Assembly (NCBI GenBank): GCA_947044365.1
Contig: OX345636.1
Location: forward strand, 10,472,809-10,536,808
DNA: 64,000 nt
Source: Petrosia ficiformis
Lineage: Eukaryota > Porifera > Demospongiae > Haplosclerida > Petrosiidae
Direction: 5' to 3'
Shown here: positions 50,581 through 61,899 of the stretch, one piece after another
How the letters are laid out: every line of letters starts with the position of its first letter
Position numbering within the stretch: the stretch's first letter is position 1
Translations under genes and position numbers: made by a program
The notes under the pieces: generated by a model
Told to the model about the DNA's origin: nothing
The model's input: the letters and a program-made list of their open reading frames with translations, nothing else
The model's database searches: none

Positions 50581-51589
50581 GAATTAGTGTGAATAGAACT
50601 GCTGAATTGGGCCTTTGTACAATTTACAAACACATATATACTGATTACCAGTATTGATTAAATTTGTATAAAGCACTTCAAGCCTTTGAGCTTAAAAGTG
50701 CTTATAATGTGCACTAATGCTATAATGTGCTCATGCACAAGTGCTTGTGGCTAAAAATTGCTTCAAAGCACTCTCCAAGCATTTCAAAAAATGTGCTTAA
50801 AGTGCTTTGAAGCACTGCACATTTAAAGTGCTTGACTCATGTCAGAATTATTTGTAGATACAGATTTTGTGTAAATGTGACATTTTCAGGGCAAACCATG
50901 GACAATCAGACTGATCAGATTGTTTCGACCTATTGGGTCTCATCAGCATGGTGTATCCCTGTACATGTACATGTACATACATGTACATGTATATACAATG
51001 TACATGTGATTCCATTAGACTAGGTTATATATGTAAACTACATTTATATGTACATGTATACATGGTCTATCAAGGTTATAGTTACATGTACATGTACATC
51101 ATCTATCAAGGTTAAGGTTACGTGTACATGTTTACATGGTCTATCAAGGTTATAGATACATGTATATGTATACATGGTCTATCAATGTTATAGATACATG
51201 TACATGTATACATGGTCTATGTTACAGTTACATGTACATGTACGTGTATACAAAGTACATGTACATGGTCTATCGAGGTTATAGTTACATGTACATGTGT
51301 ACATGTATACATGGTCTAGGTATAATCTTACACTACATCTCCTGCATAATGTCGTATTCTAAACTGTTCGTCTCTCTGAAGAGTTTTTTCAGAAAAGTCC
51401 AACTGTAAGGAAAAGAGCAAATTTAGTAGTATTATTATACATGTATATGAGTACATGTATATACATGTACATGTAAATTGTACATGAAGATTTCGATTCC
51501 ACAAATAACCATACCTGTCTACTGCTGTAGTGATCATGTCCTTTAAATTTCTCATCCATTGCATGAAGGAAATGCTGAATGGATAGAAA

Positions 51590-52025
51590 AACGGATGAAT
51601 GGATGAATGAATGGATGGATAGATGAATGGATGAATGGATTGGATGAATGGATGGATAGGTGAGTGGATAAATAGATGCACATGTAGATGGATGAATGGA
51701 TCAATAGATGGATGAGTAGATAGATAGATGTACATGTTGATGGATAAATGAATGGGTGGATGGATGGATAGATGAATGGATGAATGGATGAATGGATGGA
51801 TGAATGGATGGATGAATGGATGAATGGATTGGATGAATGGATGGATAGGTGAGTGGATAAATAGATGTACATGCAGATAGATGAATGGATGGATGAGTGG
51901 AAGGATAGATGGATGGACTGAACATACATGTATGAATGGATAGATGGATGGATAGGTTAGTGGATAGGTGGATGGATGGATTGAACATATGATTGATAGA
52001 TGAGTGGACGGATGAATGGATGGAT
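51590..52025. repeat. (GGAT/GAAT)n minisatellite in myosin copy 2
   Basis: Same tetramer array as in copy 1, in the same intron (between 52057-52167 and 51515-51574), but shorter and more interrupted. It was therefore present before the duplication. Confidence 0.95.
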
Positions 52026-52408
52026 GTAAATACACAGAATAGTGGAAACTTATTACTTTGTCAGTAACAGTTCCAACAAGAAAGCAAGCTTCATCAAGTA
52101 ATGCTATAACTCCACTGTGCTGTTGTTCAACCAAATCACAAATTATCTTGTTATTGAAATACTTAATCTGTAATTAAAGAAACCAGCTGGTAATATGAGT
52201 ATTGTACATGTACATGTAATACTGTCAGCTGTTACTACAGTACAGCAAATAGAACATACATGTACATATAGCTATATACATGTACATGTATACCACACAA
52301 GTACATGTACAGTTGCACATATGCATGTACACTGTACAAGTACATTGTACTTCAATAAAGAACATCGTAAATCTGGATCGTGAACACATGTATGGCATTA
52401 TATGTATT

Positions 52409-52578
52409 CAGGGTTTCGCTCATAGAGGGAGGGGTGGGGCATTTACCCACCACTTGCTATAGTTTTGCCTCCCCTTGGAATTTGTTTGCCAATATGCATA
52501 CTACAACAACCCTGTATGTCGACCCCCTCAAAGTCTTTCAAATTCACGTTTCGCACAAATTTTCTAAATGAAACCCTG
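52409..52578. mobile_element. Short CAGGGTTTC-ended element
   Basis: CAGGGTTTC and GAAACCCTG ends, about 170 bp, flanked by GTATT on both sides. It is absent from the matching place in myosin copy 1. The ends resemble hAT elements, but an 8-bp duplication is not exact. Confidence 0.55.
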
Positions 52579-53659
52579 GTATTTGAGTGTTACGACAAGT
52601 TACATGTACATGAGAAATACAGAGTATAAAAAAGAAAGGGGGGAGAGAGGGAGAGAGGGAAGGAGGGAAGATGGAGGTAGGGAGGGAGTAAAAGACAGAG
52701 TATGCTGTGTGTGTGTGTGTGTGTGGGTGGACATGTGTGTGAGACTGACCTGAATCCCATACTCTTCTTGTTCCTGTTTCAACACTAACTCAATAAATAG
52801 TTGTTGTAGTTTCTCATTACAATAATTTATACAAAACTGCTCAAATGAGTTGTTATCGAATATCTCAAATCCATATATATCCAAGACTCCAATTACTGTA
52901 CTGTCTCCCTTCAGTGAATTTGTGGTTATCATTTATGAAGTGTACAATCCTGGTGAATAGTCTGTCATAAATGGCCTGGAAATACAAAAAGAGAGAGAGA
53001 TGGAGAGATAAAGAGAGAGGGAGAGACAGATAGACAGACAATTGTTAATATACATTCACTACATTGATCTTTTAGGTATTCAAAGATTGAGTCACATGCA
53101 TATACACTTGAAATGCTCTATACTATATATACATGTACATGATACTTCATACATGTGTACAGCGTACAATACAGTACAGTAAATGCACTTCAAATGCTCT
53201 AAATATGCATGTACATATACAACTCTTGCATACTTCATACAATGTACAGTACATGTACATGTACAACTGATATGTTATACAATGTACAGTACAAGCACAT
53301 GTACAGTACATGTAGTCGTGTACATACACATTTAATGCTCTATAATATATATATACATGTACTTCGGATTCTTTATATATACAATGTACAAACTATTACA
53401 ATGTATGATGTATTTATGAAGTACCCTGTACATGTACCTTTGCGAATGCATTTCTACCATAATATGCCTGATCAGCAGAATGTTTCTTCTGCACAACTTC
53501 CCTCTTGTTAGCTGTAACTCTGGAACACAGTGCTTGTTCTAAAGTCTCTGATTTGACTACTAGAAGGTTAGATATGGTTTGCATCAGTTCAGGAGGTTGT
53601 AGGGCTGCTCCGTCAGTTTGATCTTTTTCTTCTTCATCTGAAAATTGTACATTTCCCTG

Positions 53660-53930
53660 GAGAAAGGGAGGAAAGGAGAGAGGGAGGAGGGAGAGACAGA
53701 GAAAGAGGGGGTGGGGGAGAGAGGGAGGGAGGGGAGGAGGGAGGGGAGGAGAAAGGGAGAGAGGGATACAGAGAGACAGAGAGAGAGGGAGATGGAGGGA
53801 GGGAAAGAGAGAGGGAGGGATGGAAGGAGGGAAGGAGAGAGGGAAGGAGAGAGGGAAGGAGAGAGAGAGTGAGAGAGAGAGACAAAGAGAGAGGGATGGA
53901 GGGAGGGAGAGAGAGAGGAAGAGAAATACA
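53660..53930. repeat. GAGA/GGGA purine tract in myosin copy 2
   Basis: Purine-only tract in the intron between exons 54056-54175 and 53438-53656, homologous to the tract at 43005-43190. Frames within it are artefacts. Confidence 0.95.
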
Positions 53931-54792
53931 AGAGAACAGAATAAGGAATTACATGTTGTAGATAAATTTATGAACAGATATTCAGAGAGGAACAAATGTT
54001 TGTCAGCAGTTTCTATCTTGTAATAACATTATAAAATATACATTATTTCACATACCAGGTGAAGTATAGCTGCTATAAGTTTCCAAACAGTATCAATTTC
54101 TTGAGGTGTATAGCCAAGTACTTTCATTGCGTTCCGAACATTGTCAAAATCTTTTTGGTCATTGAGAGAATCCACCTGGCAAAGATAAATGTCTCAACAA
54201 CCATATTGTGTTTTGTATAGACAGTAGTACATTGCACATACATGTAGCTCAGTATAATATGTTACTGTACTATAGTACATGTACTTGAGCTTGTACCTGG
54301 TACATGTACATGTATGTACATATATAACTATACTGTATATGTACATGTACATGTATGTTTACTGTAATCAGTACTTTAGTATACTCTGAGACAGTATTAT
54401 CAACAATAGTGTACTACTGTTCCCGTTTAGTGATTTACATGCATGTGTGTGTACATGTATATGTATATGTATTAGACATGTATATGTATTATACATGTAC
54501 ATGTACATGTATTATAAATATACATGTACATATACATGCATAAATAAATGTACATGTACATGTACTCTGAGACAGTATTATCAACAATATAGTACTACTG
54601 TTTTCATTTAGTGATTTACATGTGTGTGTACATGTATATGTATTAGAAATGTATATGTATTACACATGTACATGTACATGTACTCTGAGACAGTATTATC
54701 AACAATATAGTACTACTGTTTCCGTTAAGTGAGTTACATGAGTATGTACATGTACATGTAGTTTAATGCAACTAGAACAAACTACATGTAGT

Positions 54793-54937
54793 ACTCGTTA
54801 TAAACCACTAATAGAGTTTTGGAGGCTTTCTATGGATCAAGGTAAGAGCAACATTGATAAAAACACATGCAAACCTTCAAATATTCGTTCATTTTTGCTG
54901 ACAAAGTTTTGAATGCTGTTTTCTAACCCTAGTACAT
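54793..54937. mobile_element. Partial copy of the hAT-like MITE at 20490-20884
   Basis: Shares 'cagttttggaggc'-like, 'aaggtaagagcaa' and 'tttgaatgctgtttt..aaccctag' landmarks with 20745-20884. Only the right end is present. Confidence 0.65.
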
Positions 54938-55685
54938 GTACATGTACATGTATATGTGCGTCAGTGTTTTGATACGCTTGTATGTACATCATTGACCCAA
55001 AGAGCTTCTTATTTGGCACTGCACAGTTCTCTCTTGGGCCAGTGGTGCAGTTACATGTAATTATGATTATATTGTCACTAACAGCATTAATTCTTTTGTT
55101 TGATGTGTTCCCAATGGCACACACATTAACCATTTGGCCCATTCTTCAAAAACTCTAATGTACATGTATTATGTATATGTATATGTACACGCGTACATGT
55201 ACATGAATTTGTACATGTACATGACTACATGTACATGTACATATTTATATGTACATGTATGTAGTCATATACACGTACAAGTATTATAAGTTGTTTATAC
55301 TTGTATTACCCTGTTAGAATCGCCTTGATTGAAAAAATGATAAGCTTTAGGATCTTTACGAAGTCCCAGACCAGATAATTGAGTTTCTGAGGCACTCATT
55401 AGAAGTTGATAAAAATATATGGAAATTCCTTTCACCAAACTGTTGTTTAACCACTCGAGACTGCATATATAAATGAAACACAGTACACAATGTAACACAC
55501 ATGTACAGTACATATAGATTATAGAATAATATGAATATATAATTTATGTTACAGTTATTGAATGGACAAATAGTCTTTAGGTGAAATATAATCTTTAGCT
55601 CAATGGAAGCATATCAAATTATATATTAATTTTATAATATTTCAGTAGACATGGAATCACAAAACATCAAACTACAAGTTAGACA

Positions 55686-55984
55686 TACAGTACCTGACTT
55701 TATTAAGTTTACATACTATGATGGGAGCTACTCTTTAATAATGTGATAGTCAACTGTACTTCTAAGTAGTACTATAGTACTACTTTGTACTGTAAATTCT
55801 GTAATCATAGTACATTGTAATGTGTGAATTCCCTTTACATTTGTATGTACATGTACTAAGGTGTAATACTGTGCAATACATTTGAAGTACAGTGTACTTC
55901 ACTCACAAAGTGCACTGTAGTCAATGGAAGGGAGTACAGTGATAGTGCATGTGTATGTAAATTTAATAATGTCAGGTATTGTAC
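55686..55984. mobile_element. MITE of the TACAGTACCTGAC family, copy 2
   Basis: Close copy of 24084-24358 with the same inverted ends and central palindrome 'aagtagtactatagtactact'. It lies in the intron between myosin exons 56284-56452 and 55310-55460. Confidence 0.8.
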
Positions 55985-57331
55985 ATTCAAAGTACAGTGT
56001 ATTTCACTCACAATGTACACTAGTCAATGGAAGCACAGTGATAGTATATGTCAGATACTGTGTACATGTATATGAGCTTGTAAATGAGAAGCTGAAGATG
56101 GATGGGACTGGAATCCCACCATCCCCCCTGCCCTTGTGTATACAGAAATGTATTATTAATTTATTATTATTATTATTATTATTATTACATGTTAGGTTAT
56201 ATTGGTGATTCTCTGTAGACAAGTAGATCCACTAATAGCACACATACAGCTGTACATGTACAGTACACACAACATACATTTACCTTCTCTAATAATAAAT
56301 AATTTTCTATATGGCCTCCAGTTGGTTCTCCAGTGAAATCAAAATTTATATCCATATATTTACCGAATCTTGACGAGTTGTCATTACGATTGGTTTTGGC
56401 ATTACCAAATGCTTCCATGATCTGGTTTGACCTGATTAACATGTTTGTGACTCTAATATATCAATAGGAAAAAACAAATCAATAACTGACTGCAAGCAAA
56501 GCCAAATAAGGTCAATCATAATTAATGTTATAACAGTTACATATGCACCTATCTATTATGAAGAAAAATGTATCCCTATCAAGACATGGGGTCAAGCATA
56601 AGCACTGACTGAAGTGCTTAAAGCATTAAGCACTTTTTCAAGCACTTACATAAAAAGTGCTTAAGCATCTTTTAAAGCACTTTGAAAGTGCTTCAAGCAC
56701 AATTTCAAGCACTTGTACATGCAAACTAAAATTTCACTCATGCTAAGGATAACTTTTTAAACAAAATTCAAGTAATTCATTGAAATTTGTTGTTGCTTTA
56801 TATGAAAACAAGTTTTTGAAAGTTAAGATCTGTTAGTCTACATCCATCCAGCCTAAAAATATTTAAACTGAAAAAAAATCAACAAAACTGCTAGTACATG
56901 TATATACATGTACATGTATGTACACATACAATAAAGTATGTGTATTGGGAGACTAAAGTAAGTATATTACTAGCTATTACACATGTACATGTATATGTAC
57001 TTACTTGAATGAAGCTGAACATTGCAGCCTGGTGCTACTGGTAATCTTTTGAAACTGTAAACTGCATGGGAGAGTTACATAATGAACGAATTTGTATATT
57101 ACAAAAAACTTACATATTCTTTTAGTCTGGCTTTAGTACACTCAATGCACCGATCTCCCTACTGCTTCTACAATAAAATTGGCCATACATGTGTATATAA
57201 TTACAAATAAATCCCAAAATTACTGTGTTGCACAGTATGTCTATACAGTAGTAAGACATATCACAGCAGAAAAAGCAGGCTCAATCCTTGTGAAATCAAG
57301 GACAGGGGGAGGGCCTTGGGTAAGAGGCAAG

Positions 57332-57339
57332 TATAAATA
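57332..57339 (+). promoter_or_regulatory. TATA box of the coiled-coil gene
   Basis: TATAAATA, 46 bp before the ATG at 57378. A start site about 30 bp downstream would leave a leader of only about 15 nt. Confidence 0.6.
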
Positions 57340-57377
57340 ACCTTGGAACAGTAATAAAATATCACAAAAAAGACAAC

Positions 57378-57956
57378 ATGGGAAGTAGTAACACCAAAGA
57401 GGAAGATAAGATGAAAAAAGAAGAGCAGAAATTGAAGGAAGAGGAGAAGTTGAGAGAACAGAAATTGAAGCAAGAGGAAGAAAGGAAGTCAAAAGAAGAG
57501 CAGAAACTGAAAGAACTTGAAACAAAATGCCGGGAAGATAGAAAAAGGGAAGAAAAAAATAAGCAACAATACCTGGAAGAGAAAAATAAAAGTGAAAACC
57601 AAGAGAAGAGGAGGATAAACTACTTAAGGAATGAAGAAAGAAGGAGGAGACAAGAATGGAACAGACTGAAAAGAAAGTTCCATGACGAAAATGAACAATT
57701 GAGGAGAAAGAGACGGCAACTCGAAAGAGAAATACAAAAGAAAAAAGAGGAAAATCTGTCTGTTTACCCACCTCGGGTAGCTCATCATCCTTTGTGTATG
57801 GGACAAGTTGTGATGTCATTTCCACCATATAGTAATGTCCCGCACTATTGCCAGCCTGCAATAGGCACAAATCCCATTGCACCTCCTCCTCCTCCTTTTC
57901 AAGTTGTAGCTGCTCCTGGGGGACAACACACACAGTTACCTTTCAACTTTGTTTGA
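57378..57956 (+). CDS. Intronless coiled-coil protein, possibly N-myristoylated
   Basis: One uninterrupted frame of 192 residues. It starts MGSSNTKEED: Gly at 2 and Thr at 6 fit the N-myristoylation pattern, which would anchor it to a membrane. Residues about 8-130 are almost wholly Lys, Glu, Arg and Gln, a long charged coiled-coil or single alpha helix (KLKEEEKLREQKLKQEEERK). The last 60 residues change character: PYSNVPHYCQPAIG, a run of five Pro (APPPPPF) and a Gly/Gln-rich end. I do not recognise the family. It lies on the opposite strand to the myosin fragment, 0.9 kb upstream of its first clear exon, and has its own TATA box. The intact frame in a region of decay suggests it is used. 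A retrocopy is possible, but no poly-A tail or target duplication was seen. Confidence 0.65.
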   Translation: MGSSNTKEEDKMKKEEQKLKEEEKLREQKLKQEEERKSKEEQKLKELETKCREDRKREEKNKQQYLEEKNKSENQEKRRINYLRNEERRRRQEWNRLKRKFHDENEQLRRKRRQLEREIQKKKEENLSVYPPRVAHHPLCMGQVVMSFPPYSNVPHYCQPAIGTNPIAPPPPPFQVVAAPGGQHTQLPFNFV

Positions 57957-58017
57957 TCAAAAGAGAATATTATTTACTGTACTGCATTTAGGGGAGATTG
58001 TTGACTGATTCTTTGAT

Positions 58018-58235
58018 ATTTGTATATAAGACACCGATTCTTTTCTCATGTAGTTTAATAATTATTGTTTCATAATTTGATAAATGTCATTTGTATATAA
58101 GACACCGATTCTTTTCTCATGTAGTTTAATAATTATTGTTTCATAATTTGATAAATGTCATTTGTATATAAGACATCAATTCTTTTCTCATGTAGTTTAA
58201 TAATTATTGTTTCATAATTTGATAAATGTCATTAA
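58018..58235. repeat. Three tandem 74-bp units after the coiled-coil gene
   Basis: Units of 'tttgtatataagacaccgat' + 'tcttttctcatgtagtttaa' + 'taattattgtttcataattt' + 'gataaatgtca', nearly identical. They start about 60 bp after the stop codon, so they are probably in the 3' untranslated region. Confidence 0.92.
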
Positions 58236-58896
58236 CCTGTATAAATTTGAGTTTAATAATAGACATCTACAATTTCTAGGATGAAAGTATATGTTCATGT
58301 ACGTGTAGATGTACATTTAGTTTTAACCAGTGGTTGGAAAATGCAACTACATGTACATGTACTATCTGTTATACTGGTAATACTGTGGTGCCATCAAGTT
58401 ATGTACTATCAGTGTTGTTAATGGATCATGGAAATATGAGCTAAACACTTGAAAAATGACATTTACATGTACAAAAATGTATATTGTAATCGAAAAGCAC
58501 ATGTCACAAGGTATAGCAATCTAGCTGATACTCAATATCAAATTGATGAACTTATAGTGGCTGTTGTCCACCTGATTTGCAACTTTACATAGAAATCTTA
58601 ATGGGACTTTTCTTATATTTAGCAACATACACACATACATGTATATGTATGACCATACTTATATTTAGCAACATACACGTACATGTATATGTATGTGTGA
58701 CGCTACTAGTACTGAGGGTCATACACGTACATGTACAGTATGACCCTAGCAACATAAACACAGTCCAGTATACCTGAAATGTGCGTATGATTATAATTGC
58801 ACTGGATCACACATGTACATGTAAATGTAGTATGTACCAACTTAATTGTACTGAAATTAAATGTACATGTACATGTGTACAACCAGTATTAAATAC

Positions 58897-58981
58897 CTGA
58901 AACACTGCCAGTTCTTCATCAAAATCATCAAATGTTGGATTTTTTCTTTCACTATCTCCTGAACTTCCCTCATATGCTGAT
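58897..58981 (-). other. Orphan exon candidate
   Basis: Bounded by AG|ATCAGC and CAG|GTATTT on the minus strand. One frame reads SAYEGSSGDSERK then NPTFDDFDEELAVFQ, an acidic sequence that looks protein-coding. It could be an upstream exon of the myosin transcript, but it has no myosin motif. Unrecognised. Confidence 0.3.
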
Positions 58982-59214
58982 CTGAGCTTGCATGTAGTGA
59001 TAAAACATATTAATTACTAATGGATGTAAAAAGGAAAAATATCACATGTATATATGTACATGTACATGTAGAGGTACATATGTACGTGTAATTTTTGACA
59101 CAACACATATTACAAATATGAATACATGTATCATAAACCACATAATATTTCTGATCCCAAGGTGGAAAAATTAGAGCCTGCAAGCACATCACATAAGGTG
59201 GTGTACACATGCAA

Positions 59215-60060
59215 CTGGAAAGAACAGGTTCAAGTACACCAATTAATGTGTAATGGGAGGTCTTTAGGGCATGTTGATCCCCTCCTGTAAGGCTTGATTT
59301 ATATCAGGCAAGTAAAGACATGCCAAGACATTAGGAAGTCCTAATGAAAGTCAAGTGAAGACATGTTCACACCTTCATTCACTTGAATGTTTTCAAGAGA
59401 TTTCACTTCAAAGTACACATGCATATACTTTAATATTTGCACATTCAAACTTGTACATGCAGTTAATATTGTAGACATGTTTCAGGAAAATTAAGGATTA
59501 AGGCTGTGTTGCATACTGCTTCTGTACCTTTCTCAGTAGAAACAAAAGGGATACAAGTTTAGTAGTTATAATAGAAAATAATTTAACTTTTGGAGCCCAT
59601 GAAAAAACCACAAGGAAGGAGCGCACAACTCCCACACAATTAATTAAAATAACTAAAGCCAGACATTTAGTTGGTTTTGAGGATGTATCCAGCAGAAACA
59701 TCGGGAAAATACAATACCGTAAACATAGAAATGTTTGAACAGATATCACTTACATGCCCTCTTTTTAAAAGGGCATGTAAGTGATGTCAAAACCAAAAAA
59801 GCACAGAAACAAGATTGGGGATTGTACATTATCAACTATCCACTTCATACTTACATGTACATACACATGTAAGTATAAATATATATATAATTATATATAT
59901 ATATATCTAACCTCATGTAAAACTTGCAGCTTCTTTCGTGGGCGTGACCTACAGATATGTCATCAACTGGTGGTGTACACAACTGGAAAGAACAGGTTCC
60001 AATGTGTAATGGGAGGACTTTTGGGCATGTTGATCCCCTCCTGTAAGGCTTGATTTATAT
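59215..60060. repeat. Direct repeat pair and a MITE arm
   Basis: 59215-59293 and 59975-60060 are direct copies ('aactggaaagaacaggttc', 'gttgatcccctcctgtaagg'). Between them, 59586-59670 is a single arm of the ACCAGGAGCCCATGA family. 59690-59735 recurs at 60866-60912 ('ccagcagaaacatc', 'aaatacaatacc'). No gene was recognised in 59000-61000. Confidence 0.75.
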
Positions 60061-60954
60061 CTATCATGCAAGTCAAGGCATATACAAAAGGGGGAGTCTT
60101 GTGCACATACATAGATACATACATGTACATAAATACATACATAGATACATAAAAACATACATACACACATACATATATACATACATATGTATGTACATAT
60201 GTATATGTGTATGTAGGTGTATGTATGCATGTATTTATGTATGTATGTACTGTATTAAAAAGTGGGGGCTTGAGTTGTAGGTTAGCAAAAGCAACTACAC
60301 TCTCATCATTGTTGTGGGTTTCTATGCTTCCTGTAGGGTGTTGTGGTTATGCTAACTATATTTACTACAGACCCCACATGGGCTTTGAGGTGGGGGTGTA
60401 GAAGCAACACCAAGATTCTACATTTAGTAGTGCAGTAGTATTATAATTGAGACATTTTTGATTAAATGGCTAGTTATTCTAATGGAAACTTTTACTTTGG
60501 TACCAAGTACTAATTGGGTAGTTAATGAAGTCCTGCTCTTCCTCAATCAGGGGTCTGAGGTACATGTATTTTTAGTAACAAAATTAAATACCACTTCCAA
60601 GCAACCCTGTTATAGCTAGATTAAAACTATGTTTTTGTTGCTAAAGTACATCCAGATCCATATTCGAGAAAAACAGGACTACAACAAATACCCAATTAGA
60701 ATCAAAACTAAAAAGAAAATGAAAATGATCCATATGATGTTTATAAATGTACATGTGCATAAACATTTAATTAGTATGTACATGTGCATGTACACGTACA
60801 TAATGCATATTTCTTGTATAGGTATACACATGTATACATGTACATGTACATGGAGTGCTCAAAAAAGCATCCAGCAGAAACATCAGTAAAATACAATACC
60901 ATAAACATAGAAATTTTCGAAACTGACAAAAGTGTTTATTTGAAGAGTAATTAA

Positions 60955-61240
60955 TAAGGTGAGGAGGCAATGGTAGAAAATAGTAAGTCTACACAACATG
61001 GCAGAGCAAGAGCTGAAAACATTCTCTGCTTCCTTTAACTTGACTCACAACACTACTGTACAAAATCAATCACCATTATATAGTAAACCACTAAATGTTC
61101 TGGAATATTCTAAAACATGTGCACAGATAAAATTAGAAAGTTCTAGAGACACGTCCCAACACCTTTTACCCAATAAGTGTGAACTAGTCATGATCAACAT
61201 TTAAAGTACGTGCCATATTTCCAGCCATGTGGTAGTGATT
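60955..61240 (-). mobile_element. SINE-like element, inverted partner of 63385-63690
   Basis: Reverse complement of 63385-63690 with only scattered changes ('catgttgatcatgactagtt', 'ctagaactttct', 'aggtgaggaggcaat'). The A-box end is missing here. The minus-strand copy and the plus-strand copy are 2.2 kb apart. Confidence 0.8.
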
Positions 61241-61270
61241 TAAGAATTGCATTCTATACAGCTGCTAGTT

Positions 61271-61877
61271 TATTAAGGTGCTACTAGGGAGTGGGCGGAT
61301 GCGACTCCAATCGGTTTCAAAATAGAATATTATATAATATGACTCTAACCTGGTGTAGTAGCAACCTTCATATCTTCTAATCACCTTTATAGGGTCCTGG
61401 AATTGATAAAACATATATAAAATGTCCATTTTTGCAATCGCAATAAGTACAAAACCGAGAAAGCCACGCTCACCAATCATGGCGTGCACCAAGTACAATG
61501 CATTTCCAGAAAACAAATAGAGCCGTTTTCTGGAAATTCATTTTACTTTTATAGTTACAAGAGGCTGAAGAAAGCTGAATTCTGTAGCTTTTCACTGAAA
61601 CCATAAAATTTACAAACTCCGATCTTTCTCAGAGACCAACTACAGTTACCCCGCCATTGTTTACCACCCACCGCCCCCTCCACCACCCGTGGGCTGTGTT
61701 TAGCTTTGTTTCTGAAAATAAACTATCAGTGAAAACATTTAGGCCCAATAATTATACCCCCGGGTAAGTGTGGCTTCCAAAAAAATACAGAATGGAACCA
61801 GATTGTATGCAGCAAGAAGCTGGCAAAACTAGAAACCGATTGGAGTTTCAACTACCCCTCCCCCTAGTACAACCTTG
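61271..61877. mobile_element. Inverted-repeat element of about 600 bp
   Basis: Both ends carry, inverted, 'tactaggg', 'gactccaatcggtttc' and 'aaggt'. The interior is GC-richer than average (ccgccccctccaccaccc). A minus frame at 61265-61516 lies mostly inside it. A possible splice donor after ATGATTG does not lead to an in-frame exon. Confidence 0.65.
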
Positions 61878-61899
61878 ATATTTGTTAACTTTCTTAATT

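Larger units (their letters stand above)
51332..56452 (-). pseudogene. Class I myosin (MYO1D/G-like) motor fragment, copy 2
   Basis: Minus-strand exons: 56284-56452 ([20 protein letters not shown], switch I region), 55310-55460 (RVVKQQFGERNFHIF), 54056-54175, 53438-53656 (GNVQF..NAFAK), 52750-52975 (AIYDRLF.., then [11 protein letters not shown] and the relay), 52057-52167 ([17 protein letters not shown]), 51515-51574, 51332-51402 ([10 protein letters not shown]). Phases agree except in two exons. 55310-55460 has one extra T in a T5 run (151 instead of 150 nt). 52750-52975 is 226 nt and shifts frame after HFIND. The sequence best fits MYO1D/MYO1G-type class I motors, which are actin-based motors at membranes. 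The P-loop exon upstream and everything after HYAGDVV (rest of motor, IQ motifs, tail) were not found, and copy 1 stops at the same exon. An in-phase extra exon may lie at 57005-57054. Pseudogene is the likely state, but sequencing indels could mimic the shifts. Confidence 0.85.

Noticed and set aside
61265..61516. Minus-strand exon or small membrane protein
   Set aside because: The frame lies inside an inverted-repeat element. The possible donor and acceptor do not keep a frame, and no motif is visible.
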